In this document: one piece after another, positions 23,401-34,999 of the stretch
How the letters are laid out: every line of letters starts with the position of its first letter
Position numbering within the stretch: the first letter of the stretch is position 1
Assembly: GCA_014526335.1 (NCBI GenBank)
Contig: JACTAT010000008.1
Span: 62,001 to 126,000 of the forward strand
Source: Chrysaora quinquecirrha
Taxonomy: Eukaryota > Cnidaria > Scyphozoa > Semaeostomeae > Pelagiidae
Reading direction: 5' to 3'
DNA length: 64,000 bases
Made by a program: the position numbers and the translations under genes
Notes under the pieces: generated by a model
Databases searched by the model: none
What the model saw: only the letters and a program-made list of their open reading frames with translations
Told to the model about the DNA's origin: nothing

Positions 23401-23990
23401 AAGATTTTTTCATTCTTCAACCATAAAAAACGTGTATGTATGTATGTGTGTAGACGCTTTTCCTGCCAAACTCGTAACAATAGATGAGTCACAAATATGA
23501 GGCGGTAAACTTCGAAGTCACCGTAATTGGTCATCATGAAAACAAACTATTTGACAATTACGGAATTTGTAAACAAGTAGATGATTCATTGTGGTCGAGT
23601 ATTTGGCAGAAGTTTTCGAAGTTCTTATTTAGATAATTAGATTTTTTCGTCCAATTAGGATGTGACTCAGTTGTTGTCGAGAAGATTCCCGAAGCCTTTT
23701 GCATATTTTGGGAATCCTGAAGGAAAATCAGAGTAACTTATTGATTAAGTTTTGTAAAATCATGGGTGATCCTGACACGTTGTTTGTAATTATAAATAAA
23801 AGGAATAACGAAAACATTTGTTTTGCATTCAGCTGTATACTTGACCATGCTTGTTGCGAACGTTATTTGTTATGGCCTAAGCTAAGTTTGAAATTCTAAA
23901 CCAGTTGTCTCTCCGAATATTATTCGCCAATCCAAGATTTGGTTAAGGCGGCTGGCTACATGGACAAAACGAGTTTGAGTCACTATTATT
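23401..23990. other. non-coding spacer
   Basis: No gene or repeat identified; short frames only. Confidence 0.45.
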
Positions 23991-23999
23991 ATAATGCTT

Positions 24000-24410
24000 A
24001 TGAATGATGATGATGATGATGATGATGATGATATTGATGATAACATTGAGAATGACATAATGACATAATGATGATTGTTGCATTGATGATGATTATGATG
24101 GTGATGATGATCACGTTGAATATTGTCATCATTATCATCATTGTCATCACCATGATTGATGATGATGATAATGATGACAATGATCATGATCATGATGATG
24201 ATATCGCTGATGATGAGAACGACATAATGATGATTGTTGCGTTGATGATGATGATTATTATTATTGTTATTATTATGATGATTATGATAATGATGATGAA
24301 GATGACGATAATGATAATGATTATTATGATGACAACGATTTCCATGATGATGATGACGATTATGATATCGATTATTGTCCTTCTGACATTGCCATAGCGT
24401 TGCTATTTTT
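24000..24410. repeat. (ATG)n microsatellite with reverse header
   Basis: Imperfect GATGAT tract ending in CCATAGCGTTGCTATTTTT, the reverse complement of the AAAATAGCAACGCTAT header seen at three other trinucleotide tracts in this window. Confidence 0.85.
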
Positions 24411-25034
24411 AATATTTTGTCAATTTTAATTTCGTTTTCCTACTTTTAACTGTTTAGCTATTTATAGAATTTCTGTAGGATTTCTATAAATTGTTCAAAT
24501 TAGCAACTTTTTTCCTGATGTTTATTTGAATTGGAATAACTTGGATTGCACACCTGGATAAAATTAATGACGTCAATTTTTGTCTTCTCTGTCACAATGT
24601 GTACACAAAAAGTCCAAAGTTGTAGAATGTGCCATCTAATTTAAAAGGCATTTTTAAAGAATCTGTACGGAATAGATTTTGAAAAAGATGAAATTTTTGC
24701 AGCTCTCCCTTCCAATTCATCAACGATCCTATTTTTCCTTCCTCTGGATTCTCGTCTATTGTTCCACTTTACATTTCCGCTGCAGAATTACAGAAGTCTG
24801 GCGGAGATATGATTCCCTGGCGTCCCTGGCCAATCACTTGCCGCAATTTATTGCGCAGGCAAAACCTTTCAGATTAGTAAAACCATCAAAAGAGGTTGCT
24901 GCACATCATGCGACTCCAAAGAATTTCGGTCGAGCGAGAGAACATAAGATGTTCTTATTACTTGTGATTGCCCTCCAATCAAGCAGGCTGAAGGTGCTCC
25001 TCCTGAAAATGAAAAACCATTGTCTAATGCACGT
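24411..25034. other. non-coding spacer
   Basis: AT-rich. A 126-codon plus-strand frame at 24679-25059 has no recognisable domain and ends inside a MITE terminus, so it is not called. Confidence 0.4.
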
Positions 25035-26228
25035 TTTTTTACAAGCAGCACCTTTATAAGGAACTCGAGTCTGAAAATTGCCAATAAATTAAGGAAACTT
25101 AAGGAACTGTAACTGTGGAAACTAGGATGAAAGAGTATTAAGAGTCACTTTTTCAAGAACAAGATGGTTTGTACAAATAAATAACAGAATAGATATTAAA
25201 GGTTAGAAAATGAAGCAAGTTTACAGAATGTATATGTGTGTACATAAATGTGCATGAGTGTATATGAATTTACTGTAAAAATTTATATTCAAACATATCT
25301 CACGAAAAGATTGAGTTCAAAGAAGTATTGAATGGCAGTGGTGCGAGAAAAAAAGAATGGATAACTAGTGTGAGAATAGAGAAAAGCTCGTGAGAGCGCA
25401 GATGCATAGAGAGAAGAAACCAGTGGGGTCACCACGAGGTGGACTGGGGTGGACATGTCCACCCCAGGTCTCACAGACATCGATTTTCCAATTCTTCGAA
25501 ATCCGTAATAATATTCACGGGAGGGGGGGGCGCAAGATTTTCATCAAAAGTGGAATGAGCTCACTTCTACCGACTTTGTATGCATTGGTGAATATCAGCG
25601 CAACTTAACCAGTCACAGATGGCATCGTGTGAAACATCGCATAATTTTGTGCTCTTAGCAATCAAGAAAATGTCACAAAAACATGGTCTTTAATTTTTGA
25701 ATGCAGTAAATTTCGAAAACTTTTCGTCGTTGTTACATCGTTGTTATATGTCTTATGCCTGTCAGTGGGATAATTTTTGCAAGTTAGTAGTAAATAGTTG
25801 AATTTTGCTTGCTTCTTTTTCATCTTAGGTTGATTTAATATGGGCGTTGACCACCTTTTCCGAGCGTTTGAAGGGCGTGCTCCCAAAAATTTTTCCCCGA
25901 GGGCTACGCCCCCAAACTCCCAAGAATTTTCGTCCACCCCAGTATTTTTAGTCTGGGAACGCCACTGGAAGAAACCTGAATAGTTTTACTTAATTTAAAA
26001 AAAGAACAAAGAAGAAAAAGCCTTGGTGAAAAGAGCCTTGTACATCGTCTGATCATAACTATGGTCAGATGGTGCTTATACTGAACAATATAGACAGTAA
26101 GGAGGGTAGTGACAAAAATTCAAAGATTTGTGACAAGCAACAGTATAGAGCTTCTAGCCTCATTTTGTCGAAAATTGAGGAACTGCAGTCTCAACTCAGA
26201 TCAAAGGTTTGGTTCCTTAAAAAAAGGC
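25035..26228. mobile_element. TTATAAGGAACC-family MITE split by a hAT insertion
   Basis: Left end TTTATAAGGAACTCGAGTCTG near 25052 and right end CAAAGGTTTGGTTCCTTAAA near 26215 are inverted with respect to each other. The element is interrupted by the 547-bp hAT-type insert at 25421-25967. Confidence 0.55.
25421..25967. mobile_element. hAT-type MITE
   Basis: A 547-bp insert starting CAGTGGGGTCACCACG and ending GAACGCCACTG, with a perfect 8-bp target duplication GAAGAAAC at 25413-25420 and 25968-25975. GGGTGGAC and GTCCACCCCAG recur near both ends. No transposase. Confidence 0.88.
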
Positions 26229-26279
26229 GTTTTGCGACGAAATGTTAGCAACTGAGTGTAGTTTTTCGACACAAAACCT

Positions 26280-26345
26280 AGAAAGAGCGGGCCGGGGCGG
26301 GCTAGCCGCATGCGCGTTGCACCGCGCGTCGCGTGCCTGGTTTTC
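26280..26345 (+). promoter_or_regulatory. GC/CpG-rich promoter segment of CFAP107
   Basis: A local CpG-rich block (GGGCCGGGGCGGGCTAGC, then GCGCGTCGCG) in otherwise AT-rich DNA, about 150-215 bp before the CFAP107 start codon. It probably marks the promoter. Confidence 0.5.
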
Positions 26346-26378
26346 TTCAAGCCTCTTTCCCATTACGAGAACTTTGTT

Positions 26379-26390
26379 GTTACCAGCAAC
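26379..26390 (+). promoter_or_regulatory. RFX X-box upstream of CFAP107
   Basis: GTTACCAGCAAC fits the RFX consensus GTNRCC(N0-3)RGYAAC exactly with no spacer. It lies 105 bp before the start codon of an axonemal gene, which is where X-boxes of ciliary genes usually sit. A weaker half-palindrome GTTGCCAAAACAAC follows at 26394-26407. Confidence 0.7.
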
Positions 26391-26495
26391 AGAGTTGCCA
26401 AAACAACAAGATTTATCACAATTGTTACGTTCAGTTGTTGTGGATTTTCCCTTACCTTATAAATACAAAATTTAAGATTCTGATGATCAAAGAAA

Positions 26496-29400
26496 ATGGA
26501 AACCAGCAAGTGGAAGTTACCAGGTTGGCGTATAGAGCAAAGATATAATAATCGAGTCCTCATTGGAAATTGGAATGAAGAAAACCGCCTGGTAAGAAAA
26601 AGAGAGTTATTTTTTGTGCCTTTCAACTGTTCACACATTTGTGCTTCTCTCTCGCCTCTGACATTTGGGCACTCATTAAAGCAAATAAAACAATTTTCCA
26701 TGATTCTCTGTTGGTCGTTGAATAGCCTACCTCTGAGACAGCCACCTCTCAAAACCCCCCAAACCCTCATGGCTGGAAAGCAAGCTCATCTCCAACAATT
26801 CATCGGTGCAATCAAGTGAATGAAAGTTGCACACTGAGGGACTGAACTGTACATGAGCAATCCATAAATTTATACAAACAGTGCCAGAGAATAGCTGTCA
26901 ACAGCACAATGCCATTGAATAGCATGGCATGTGAGACTTATATTAGATTAAAGGTACCCATTAGCCATGTTTGAAGAATGAGATCAGCGCAGATCAGCCT
27001 GAGATAAGCCTATTGGCTTGCAGCTTTCAGTGTGGATTAATCTCCACAATTGTTCCCTGTGATTCTAGCTGTTTCAGGCTTTGTTCCTGCTTTCCCCCGC
27101 AATCGTCATTGATCCCCATTTAGTTTCAATTTGCTCTCGCTTGTTTACGGTAATTTCCTTTTCTCTGAGTTGTTCCTTCATCTTCTTCAGTGATTCCCTG
27201 TTTGGTCCATCTTGTCACCTCTCGTTTTCATTTATTCCCACCTATTTCACTTTGTCCCATTTGTTCCCCGATTCCAAGTCATTCCCACTTTGTTTCAGCA
27301 TGTTACAATGGTTCCATTCAGTTCCGTTTTTTCCTACTCATTCCACGAGTTCCCAGCTTTTCTGTTTGTTCCAGATTTTAACGCAGGCTCGCTAATGGTT
27401 TCCTAATGAGTTTGTTGTTCAAACTCATGCCAAATTTCAAAGACTCGGAACAACCTCTTCGATTGTTTTTATTGTATGCATTTGAATTGCAATTAAAATA
27501 ATTAATTAACTCAATCATTGTTTAGATTGTGTGCACAGAGAATAGAAATTCCTATCTTTTGTCACCACATTCCTGATTCCTAGGTATCTATCTATCTATA
27601 TATCTATCTATCTAGGTCTATTTCTTCCGGTTTGCCGAAAGCCCCTGCATAATGTTTGAATTCTTCAAACATAAAAATCCCCTCCTACCATGTAAAAAAA
27701 AAACGATATTTCCAATATGTCTTAGTAAGATAAACTAATTTTTGCCTCCAGGCTTCTTTTGAGCATTCTGTCAATCATACTGAGCTTTAAACTTGTCTTG
27801 GGTGGCTAACAGTATTCTGTGAATAAACAAAATAGCGAAATAACAAAATTACGAAATTACGAAATAGCAAAATAGGTAATGAAGTAGTAGTTTTCTTTAA
27901 ATAATAATAAAACACATGCAATTGCATGCATAAAAAAATATAATGGCCTAATACCAACCTCTGCTTTGCACCAAAGATCGTGGCCATTTCTGCACCCCCA
28001 GTGCTTGTTAAAATGGAGTAGTGTGTATAAATTTTTTGTATATGCCTAGTTTCCCGTCCACCCTATCTGGCGCAAAAAAGGGAGAAAAAGATAATTGGTG
28101 ATATAATAACTCATGCAATATTTCTTGAATACAGTAGAAACGAACTTTTCCTTAGAGTATGGAAATTGTAATTTCTCGAAAACAATTTTTTGGCCAATTT
28201 TTTTTTAAACTTTTTTTCTTTAATTCATACTAAAATTTTCAAATTTTGAGTACTGAAAGTTTCTTAAGAGTTTCTTGAATATCCATATTTGCAACATAGT
28301 TATTCTATCTGAATGATGTTTCAAACCCATTTATCGATTGTATTTGAATACATATGAGTTTCCTGTTTATCTGCTTGTCACAAAATGCAATATTGCAGAC
28401 GAAACACAAGAAATAAAAGAACATTTTTCGCTGTCTGAGGTGAAAAGTTTCCTAGGCAAAAATTTTCCAGTATTGGAGTTTCTTAAATTTCTGGCCATTC
28501 GAGGGTCTGGCTTTCTTATTAAGGGTTTCTTATAAAAAGAATATGTGTATTTCGTTATTTTGCTATTGTGTTATTTTGCTATTTCGTCATTTCACTTTTT
28601 TGTTTTTCACTGCATACCGTTGGCCATCTTAGATTAGTTACCTATTAGATTTATCTAATCAAAAATCAGATGAAACTGGAATGAGAAGTCTTAGTATGCT
28701 GGTCACAAGATCACCTTGATGGGAAATGTGAAACCTTGTTTTTTGCCTGTTTCATAAGTTCCGTTCTGTTTTCTAATCGCTTGTTTTCAAAACTCTGTTA
28801 CATTTCACTCTTTTCTCTTTTTAGTTTCAATCTGGTAACATGAAATCAAACAGTACTCACAGGACAGATTTCATCAAATATGGGAATTTTGTTGCTGACA
28901 ATAAAAGTAGACAATCTGCTCTTCTGAAGAATGAAGTAAGTTTCAGAATCCCTTCTTTATAACATAGATTTCAACCTTCTTTCACTATTTACTTTTAATG
29001 ACTTGGAAAAATTCTGTAAATTGTTGAAGGCAAAATGATGCAAAATAAATACAAAACTTTCAAAAAGTTACAATTAAATAAATCAGAACTGAATACTGTT
29101 ATTTTTCTAATTATTGTCCATGGTTACGAACAAGGTTAACAAGAAAGTATAGGCCTTCTTCTCAGCCTACATCATAACTGATAAGGATATCAAGGAAGAC
29201 GACGGGCAGACCACAATCCAACAGTGCTCCCAAGCAGAGATAACAAGGAATATCATGATGGTCATCATAACAATAACAATAAATAGATAATAATCAGTCC
29301 TTGACATTTAAGCTTGATGCTTGCTGGGTATTTTATATTTTTTGCAACCTTGAGTTGAATAAGTGCCCCTTGGACTGAGCTGCCTATTAGGCTGAACCAG

Positions 29401-32400
29401 GTCATTCCTTTGATGATAAAGCTCAGTGGAAACGTCGTTGGCTCTCTGGTCATGCAGTCCAGGTTCGAATCCCATATATTGTGGTATGCCACTTGTGGAA
29501 AAATAGATCCTATGTGTTCTGGAGGAGAGCCTTGGGCTGTAAGACTTGGAGAGTTACTCGGCGATTTCATTGAGCTCTATAACTTAGTGGAAACGTCGTT
29601 GGCTCTCTGGTCATGCAGTCCAGGTTCGAATCCCATCTATTGTGGTATGCCACTTTTGGAAAAATCTATCCTATGTGGCCTATGTATTTAAATAACGATA
29701 ACGCATATACGTTTGCATGGATGAGTGCAGTTTCTTAATCAATGGGGATCAGAAAATAAATAATGCTGGATCATTTTATGAATATATGCATGTGAATAAA
29801 TTTGTTGAGAAACCAGAGAGAACACAACGTTTTCAGCAACAAACTATGTACACAACAAGCATTTATTCTTACAAATAAATGTGCCTATGCTTTTCGAAAT
29901 GAAGCCTGATGCAACATAACAATTCATGAACAAACATAACAAAAATTCAGAACATAACAAAACGAGTCATTATTCTAAATGTAAATTGTGTGATACTTGT
30001 TCTTAGTAACCAGATTCCATTTCAGTAACTTTTTCTTCAATTCATCAAAGCTTATTTAAGGGGAAGTATTTCAGCCCAAAGTTATGGGATTATCTTTATA
30101 GTACCTCCTGAGACAAAATGCCAAGAAGATAATGAAATCCAACAAAAACATTGTTGCAATTTTAATTTAACAGCTCAGTTCTCCTATTGCTAGTACTATA
30201 TGAAGAATTTTCGTCAAAATCAAATGAATTCGTCTGAAAGAGTATACAAAATAAAAGCAATTGATCAAAAATAGCATTTGTAGCCAGTAAAATTTAAATT
30301 AATGCTTAATCTGTAGCTTAAGAAGCCTGTAGATTTAAGAAACTGTAAGCAGAAAAGCTAGTTCCTCAGCGTTCCTTGGTTGTTCCGCTAGTTCCGCAGT
30401 CGATCCGTTGTTGTTCCGCTAATTCTGCGGTCGTTCCGCTTAGTTCCTCGTTTTAGCAACGTCGAGAACTTTTTACATCTACCACCTCTTCTTGGCAGAG
30501 GAGTAATGTTTTTCTTCATTTTTCCTTCAATAAGAAAAATGTCTGTGTCATTACCATATTGAAAGATTTACTACTGCATAAAAAATGTTGTCAAATGGGT
30601 TAGTCTTTAATTATCTTCCGCAAAAGGTATCCAATATTGACGTTCATAAAACGTTTTTGCACTCTTTGTGAAAGGAAGGTAAGATAATCGAGATTGAGTT
30701 GAGATTGAAATACTGACCAGTTCTATTGTGCTGTGGTGACTGTCAACCTGTTTTAAGTTGCGTTATTTCATCTTTCATGCTTTATTGATTGCTTCTGTCA
30801 AAAATCTTGTTTATTAAGTAGTCAGAAAATTATATTGCTGTTTTGAGATCTTGTCAAGTCAGCCAAACGGGAATTATTGTGTGTAATTAAGAGAGATACT
30901 AGACCATCTTTTCACGAAGTATTGAATATAAAATTTAGTACAATGTAGTTATTGTTTAATGCAAGCTGAATCTCAACTTGCTGTTTCTTATCAATTGTAA
31001 AAACTGTGTGGCTCATGAAGAATTAATTTTGTGAAAGAGCTTTAGAAATTGTAGCTATTGTCATCCTTTACAGGGACTTGATAAGGCTATGATCTTCTCA
31101 CAAAGTAGAGCTTGCCAAGACTTTTCCAGCAATCTTATATCCTGGTATGATCAAGATTATAATGGAAGGCAAAGGAAAGAGTCAAAATTGCCGTCACTTA
31201 GAAATTGGGATGGAAGGACATTAGCTTGGGCACCTGAAAGATCAGACCATCCATTGCAAGGTAAAACAATTTTTCTTTTCTTATATTTTTTTCCATCATT
31301 TTATCTTCAGATTTGAACTCTATACCTTTATAATTTTATCCAGCTGTGATTCTAATGTGTCACATTTAAAGTTGTGTCTCAGTAAAGTCGCAGAAAATCT
31401 CCTATCAGCACTATGAGCAGTGGCTTGTTGCAATCTTGATTCCTCTGTTATTTTCTCTCTTGCTACTCAGTTCTTCAAGAAATTGGATTTGTGGTTCCCA
31501 AATTTCTTCAATCGAGAAATGGGGCGAGCGGCGAGCGCAATTTTTCTGACAAAATGGTCACTAATTAGTATTTTTTGTTCACAAAGGCTTGCGTCTTGCT
31601 TATATCTTGAACTTGCTTAACAATTAACTTATGTCAGTTTTACTCAAATGACCGGCGAATCGTTAAGAGTTAGACTTGTGGTGCTTTAAAATTCATGCTT
31701 ATGGGTGGTAACAATGCATGAATAAGGGCCGGGTACTAGACGATCCGATTAGGTCCTAAATGTATCGGATCGATTGCCTGATGGTGACTATTTTCAAACC
31801 CATAATAACTGGTTCAAAACTTTTTTTTAAATGGCATTCGTTTTTGAGGAAAATTTTACTTCGCAGACATCACCAGGCCTTTTCAGTAATTATGTAAAGA
31901 AACACGGCTGATGATGTCTCCTAGATACAATGAAATATTAAGTTGATATCCGAAAGCATTGCTAAACGTGATACCAACCATTAAAAACTGTATATTTCGA
32001 TTTCTGTATATCATTCTGTTATAGCATACCACAAGTAATGAGATTCGAGCCTTGAATAAATGATATAAGGTCTGACGAAATTCCACTAATGAAATCGCAT
32101 ACGAACTCTTCAAGTCTTTTTTGAAACGGCAATACGAGGAACTTTGACAGTGACTGTTGGAGACAACATGCTAGATGTTTTTAACATATGACCTCTTGGT
32201 TTGGTCCTTCATTGCCAAACCAACCTTTGCTGGATGGGGAAACTGGGACATTAATTTTACATGGTGGACAATGGTTAATAAAAAAACATTAAAATGTCCA
32301 TATATCTTAAATGAAAGTAACATCAAAATATCAACCCAATTTACTTTTTACCGATGCAGTGAACGGGGTATTAATTATGTTTCAAGATTTTCCGTTTTAG

Positions 32401-33044
32401 AGCAACTCATTTGCTGCATCCAGGAATCAGGGTCGTTGTACTTAAGCTTAAATCCAGCAATGGGTTATGCCGTCTGACCTCCTCTTGCCTCGTGCCGCAA
32501 GTTAATCCAGCCTACCATCCCTCGGTGGGTAAATATGTACCGGATAATTCCGGGACAACTCCTGGCCTAGCTGCGATACGGGTCGATCCCATCGACTTCG
32601 TAAAAAGTATAGCCTACTGATACCGCTCACAACCGAAAGTGTAGGAAGAAAGTGTAGGCAGTACAATTTCCTCCAGCAAGACAGAAATTACAGAGTTGTT
32701 CGCTTTACTGCTTCAGTCATGGTACAGTTGTGGCATCTGTGTGGTGTGTAATTTTTGATAATGTGTATTCTTCCTTTAAAGGTGCCCCAACAAATTTTGG
32801 TCTCAATGACAAAACTCTGAAGAGCATGGAAAAGAGTTGCAATGAAAACTATGTTTCAACGTATAAATCATCGTTTAAAGAAATGCCGAAAGAATTCTAT
32901 GTTATGAGACACTATTCGTCACCGAAATCATTGTCAAGTCACTTCAACTCAAATAACAAGTTGAATAAGGATTTGGACTTAAGAAACGTCAGGGTTTACA
33001 CCTCTCAAGAACACCCACCAAATAAACTATTACTGTCTGCATGA
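26496..33044 (+). CDS. CFAP107: CFAP107 (C1orf158) axonemal protein
   Basis: Four exons join without frame breaks to about 218 residues: 26496-26591 (donor GTAAGA), 28825-28935 (acceptor TTTTTAG, donor GTAAGT), 31074-31260 (acceptor TTTACAG, donor GTAAAA) and 32782-33044 (acceptor TTTAAAG, stop TGA). The first exon gives WRIEQRYNNRVLIGNWNEE, matching the vertebrate WQIETKY...LTGNW pattern. Exon 3 gives WYDQDYN, then LPSLRNWDGRTLAWAPERSD, and exon 4 starts GAPTNFGL. A late VSTYKSSF matches the STYTSSY box. In vertebrates CFAP107 is a microtubule inner protein of ciliary doublets (family knowledge). Length is close to the human protein. Upstream lie a CpG-rich block and a perfect X-box, consistent with ciliary expression. 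Introns carry dispersed repeats, a foldback and tRNA-like repeats. Confidence 0.9.
26947..27640 (+). repeat. dispersed repeat with TTGTTCC motifs, copy 2
   Basis: Second copy of the 22733-23400 repeat, in intron 1 of CFAP107. It includes a (CTAT)n run at 27590-27615. Confidence 0.8.
27802..28629. mobile_element. foldback FB5 with AAATAACAAAAT-type arms
   Basis: About 830 bp in CFAP107 intron 1. The left end GGCTAACAGTATTCTGTG followed by short tandem GAAATAACAAAATTACGAAA units (27833-27880) is mirrored on the right by TTTCGTTATTTTGCTATTGT units (28550-28595) and ACTGCATACCGTTGGCC. The centre contains GTTTCTTA-type motifs of a decayed MITE (about 28250-28540). No transposase. Confidence 0.6.
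29420..29665 (+). repeat. tandem tRNA-like repeat in CFAP107 intron 2
   Basis: Two copies about 159 bp apart of a segment with AGTGGAAACGTCGTTGGCTC and CCAGGTTCGAATCCCAT. GGTTCGAATCC is a perfect tRNA B box; the A box is only partial and the T stem does not pair well. This looks like a tRNA-derived SINE fragment, not a functional tRNA. Confidence 0.5.
30360..30460. repeat. short GTTCCGC repeat
   Basis: Irregular repeats of GTTCCGCTAGTTCCGC in CFAP107 intron 2. Confidence 0.5.
32440..32645. other. possible SINE-like insert in CFAP107 intron 3
   Basis: A GC-richer block (CCTCTTGCCTCGTGCCGC, GTACCGGATAATTCCGGGAC) that stands out from the AT-rich intron. No promoter boxes could be confirmed. 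Confidence 0.25.
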
Positions 33045-33469
33045 GACAAAAAAAATGGTTGTACACTAACTTATACAAGTTTTATCTTAAATCTAATACA
33101 AGAATAATGTTATTTAATGAATGTAAAATTTTCCACTTCATCAACCTACTTTTTTGTATTTCACTTTTTAGATTGAAGCATCTAGCAGATTTACTTAATG
33201 CGTTTTAAAAGTATTTTATGTATATGTTCATAATTATCTCCTTTTCTCTGTCCCGTTATGGCATGAGCTCCTTGCATATTATCATCGTTTTTTGGCTTTG
33301 CTTAATTGTAAAACAAAAATGCAGTCGGATAGTTACTTTGGTATTTCCATTCATTTTGTATCTTGTTATTTTTGACGGAACAACTTCTATCAATTCAAAT
33401 GTTATCTACGTTTTTCTCTTTATGCAGTGCCCTCTGCACATCCGATGTTAACGTTTTGTAGAGTACATT

Positions 33470-34500
33470 AACCAAACCAAATGTGAAGTATATGCAGACA
33501 CAGCGGACATATAACAGGTAGAACGGACATACATAGTTGATAATAATGTTGGGTCGGTATGTGCGGACACGGGAGTAATATATCGGTACATGTTAGCACT
33601 AGCATAAATGGTCACAATTGTTGTTGAGTCCTTGCGGACACTTAAGAGAGAGGCACATGTTAGCGCACATAATCATGCTCAATGAAATATCTAATGATAT
33701 AGTGTAATAATTAAAACAAATTGACATCGAGTGTTTGCGGATACTGGGGAGTTCTATCGGTATATGTTAGCACGGACATACATTGTCACAAATGTTGTGT
33801 AGTTTGTGCGGACAATGGTGATTTTTCGGTACATGATAGTTAGGGATTCAGTGTCATCAATGTTATGGATTATTTTGATACATTTGAGAGACACATTGGT
33901 GTATAGTAGCACGGGCATACATTGTCACAAATGTTGTGTTGTCTGTGCGGGCACTGGAGATATATTAATACATGGTAGTTAGAACATACAATGTCACAAA
34001 TTTTATGGAGTTTATTGAGACATTTGAGAGACACATCCGTGTATAGTAGCACGGACATACATTGTAACAAATGTTGTGTAGTCTGTCTGGACACTGCAGA
34101 TATATCGGTACATGGTAATTAGAACATACAATGTCAAAAATATTATGGAGTTTATTGAGACATTTGAGAGACACATCGGTGTATAGTAGCACGGTCATAC
34201 ATTGTCACAAATGTTGTGCATGCTGTTCGGAAAGTGGAGATATGATGGTACATGGTAGTTAGAACATACAATGTCACAAATATTATGGAGTTTATTGAGA
34301 CATTTGAGAGACACATCGGTGTATAGTAGCACGGACATACATTGTCACAAATGCTGTGTTGTCTGTGCGGGCACTGGAGATATGATGGTACATGGAACAT
34401 ACAATGTCACAAATGTTACGAGTATTTTGAGGCATTTAAGGGACATATTGGTATATAGTAGCACGGCCACACATTGTCACAAATGTTTTTTAGTCTAACT
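33470..34500. repeat. tandem array of about 145-bp units
   Basis: Units contain CACGGACATACATTGTCACA, ATATATCGGTACATG, TAGAACATACAATGTCAC and TTGAGAGACACATCGGTGT. Four to five well-preserved copies lie at 33740-34490, preceded by degenerate ones. Open frames on the minus strand (MSQMSQ-type) are repeat artefacts. Confidence 0.85.
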
Positions 34501-34990
34501 GCTTAACCTATTGAAGACAATAGAGCTTGCGGTGAGATATATTGTCAAGATACGGTCATTTGCAAAACTTTAAGACCACCTGTCAGTTTTCCAATTGTGC
34601 AATATGTTTAAAAGAAACCAAACCTTGTCACTGTACTGACCTTATCTGAAAATGTTTAAAAGAAAGTTGTTCACCTCACTTTGAAAATATGTCCAGACAT
34701 TCTTTTTAGATTAACTCCTTTAGCCTCATAGGCCTTGGGATAGAGCCCCATTGAAACCAACGTCTTAATACATTAAATTGTTCATTTTTTTATTTCACTT
34801 GTACCAATGCATGTTTCTCTAGCTCCTTGAATTGTTATCAAGACTTTTATTACTGAAGAATTAAATGCTTTTGTTTATTAACAAATTATACTGCGCATAA
34901 AGTTGTTTTTGACAACATTTTAACGGCAGCAGATACTTCGTGATGATTGAGGGTGTTTCTTAACAATAATAGAGTGAAAACCCGCAACTT
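34500..34990. other. non-coding spacer
   Basis: AT-rich; no gene recognised. Confidence 0.45.
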
Positions 34991-34999
34991 CAGATCTTT

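Noticed and set aside
29420..29490. tRNA gene
   Set aside because: B box is good but the T stem and the acceptor stem do not pair; partial A box only.
33470..34500. Possible CRISPR-like regular array
   Set aside because: Units of about 145 bp are repeated throughout with no unique spacers, and the genome is eukaryotic.
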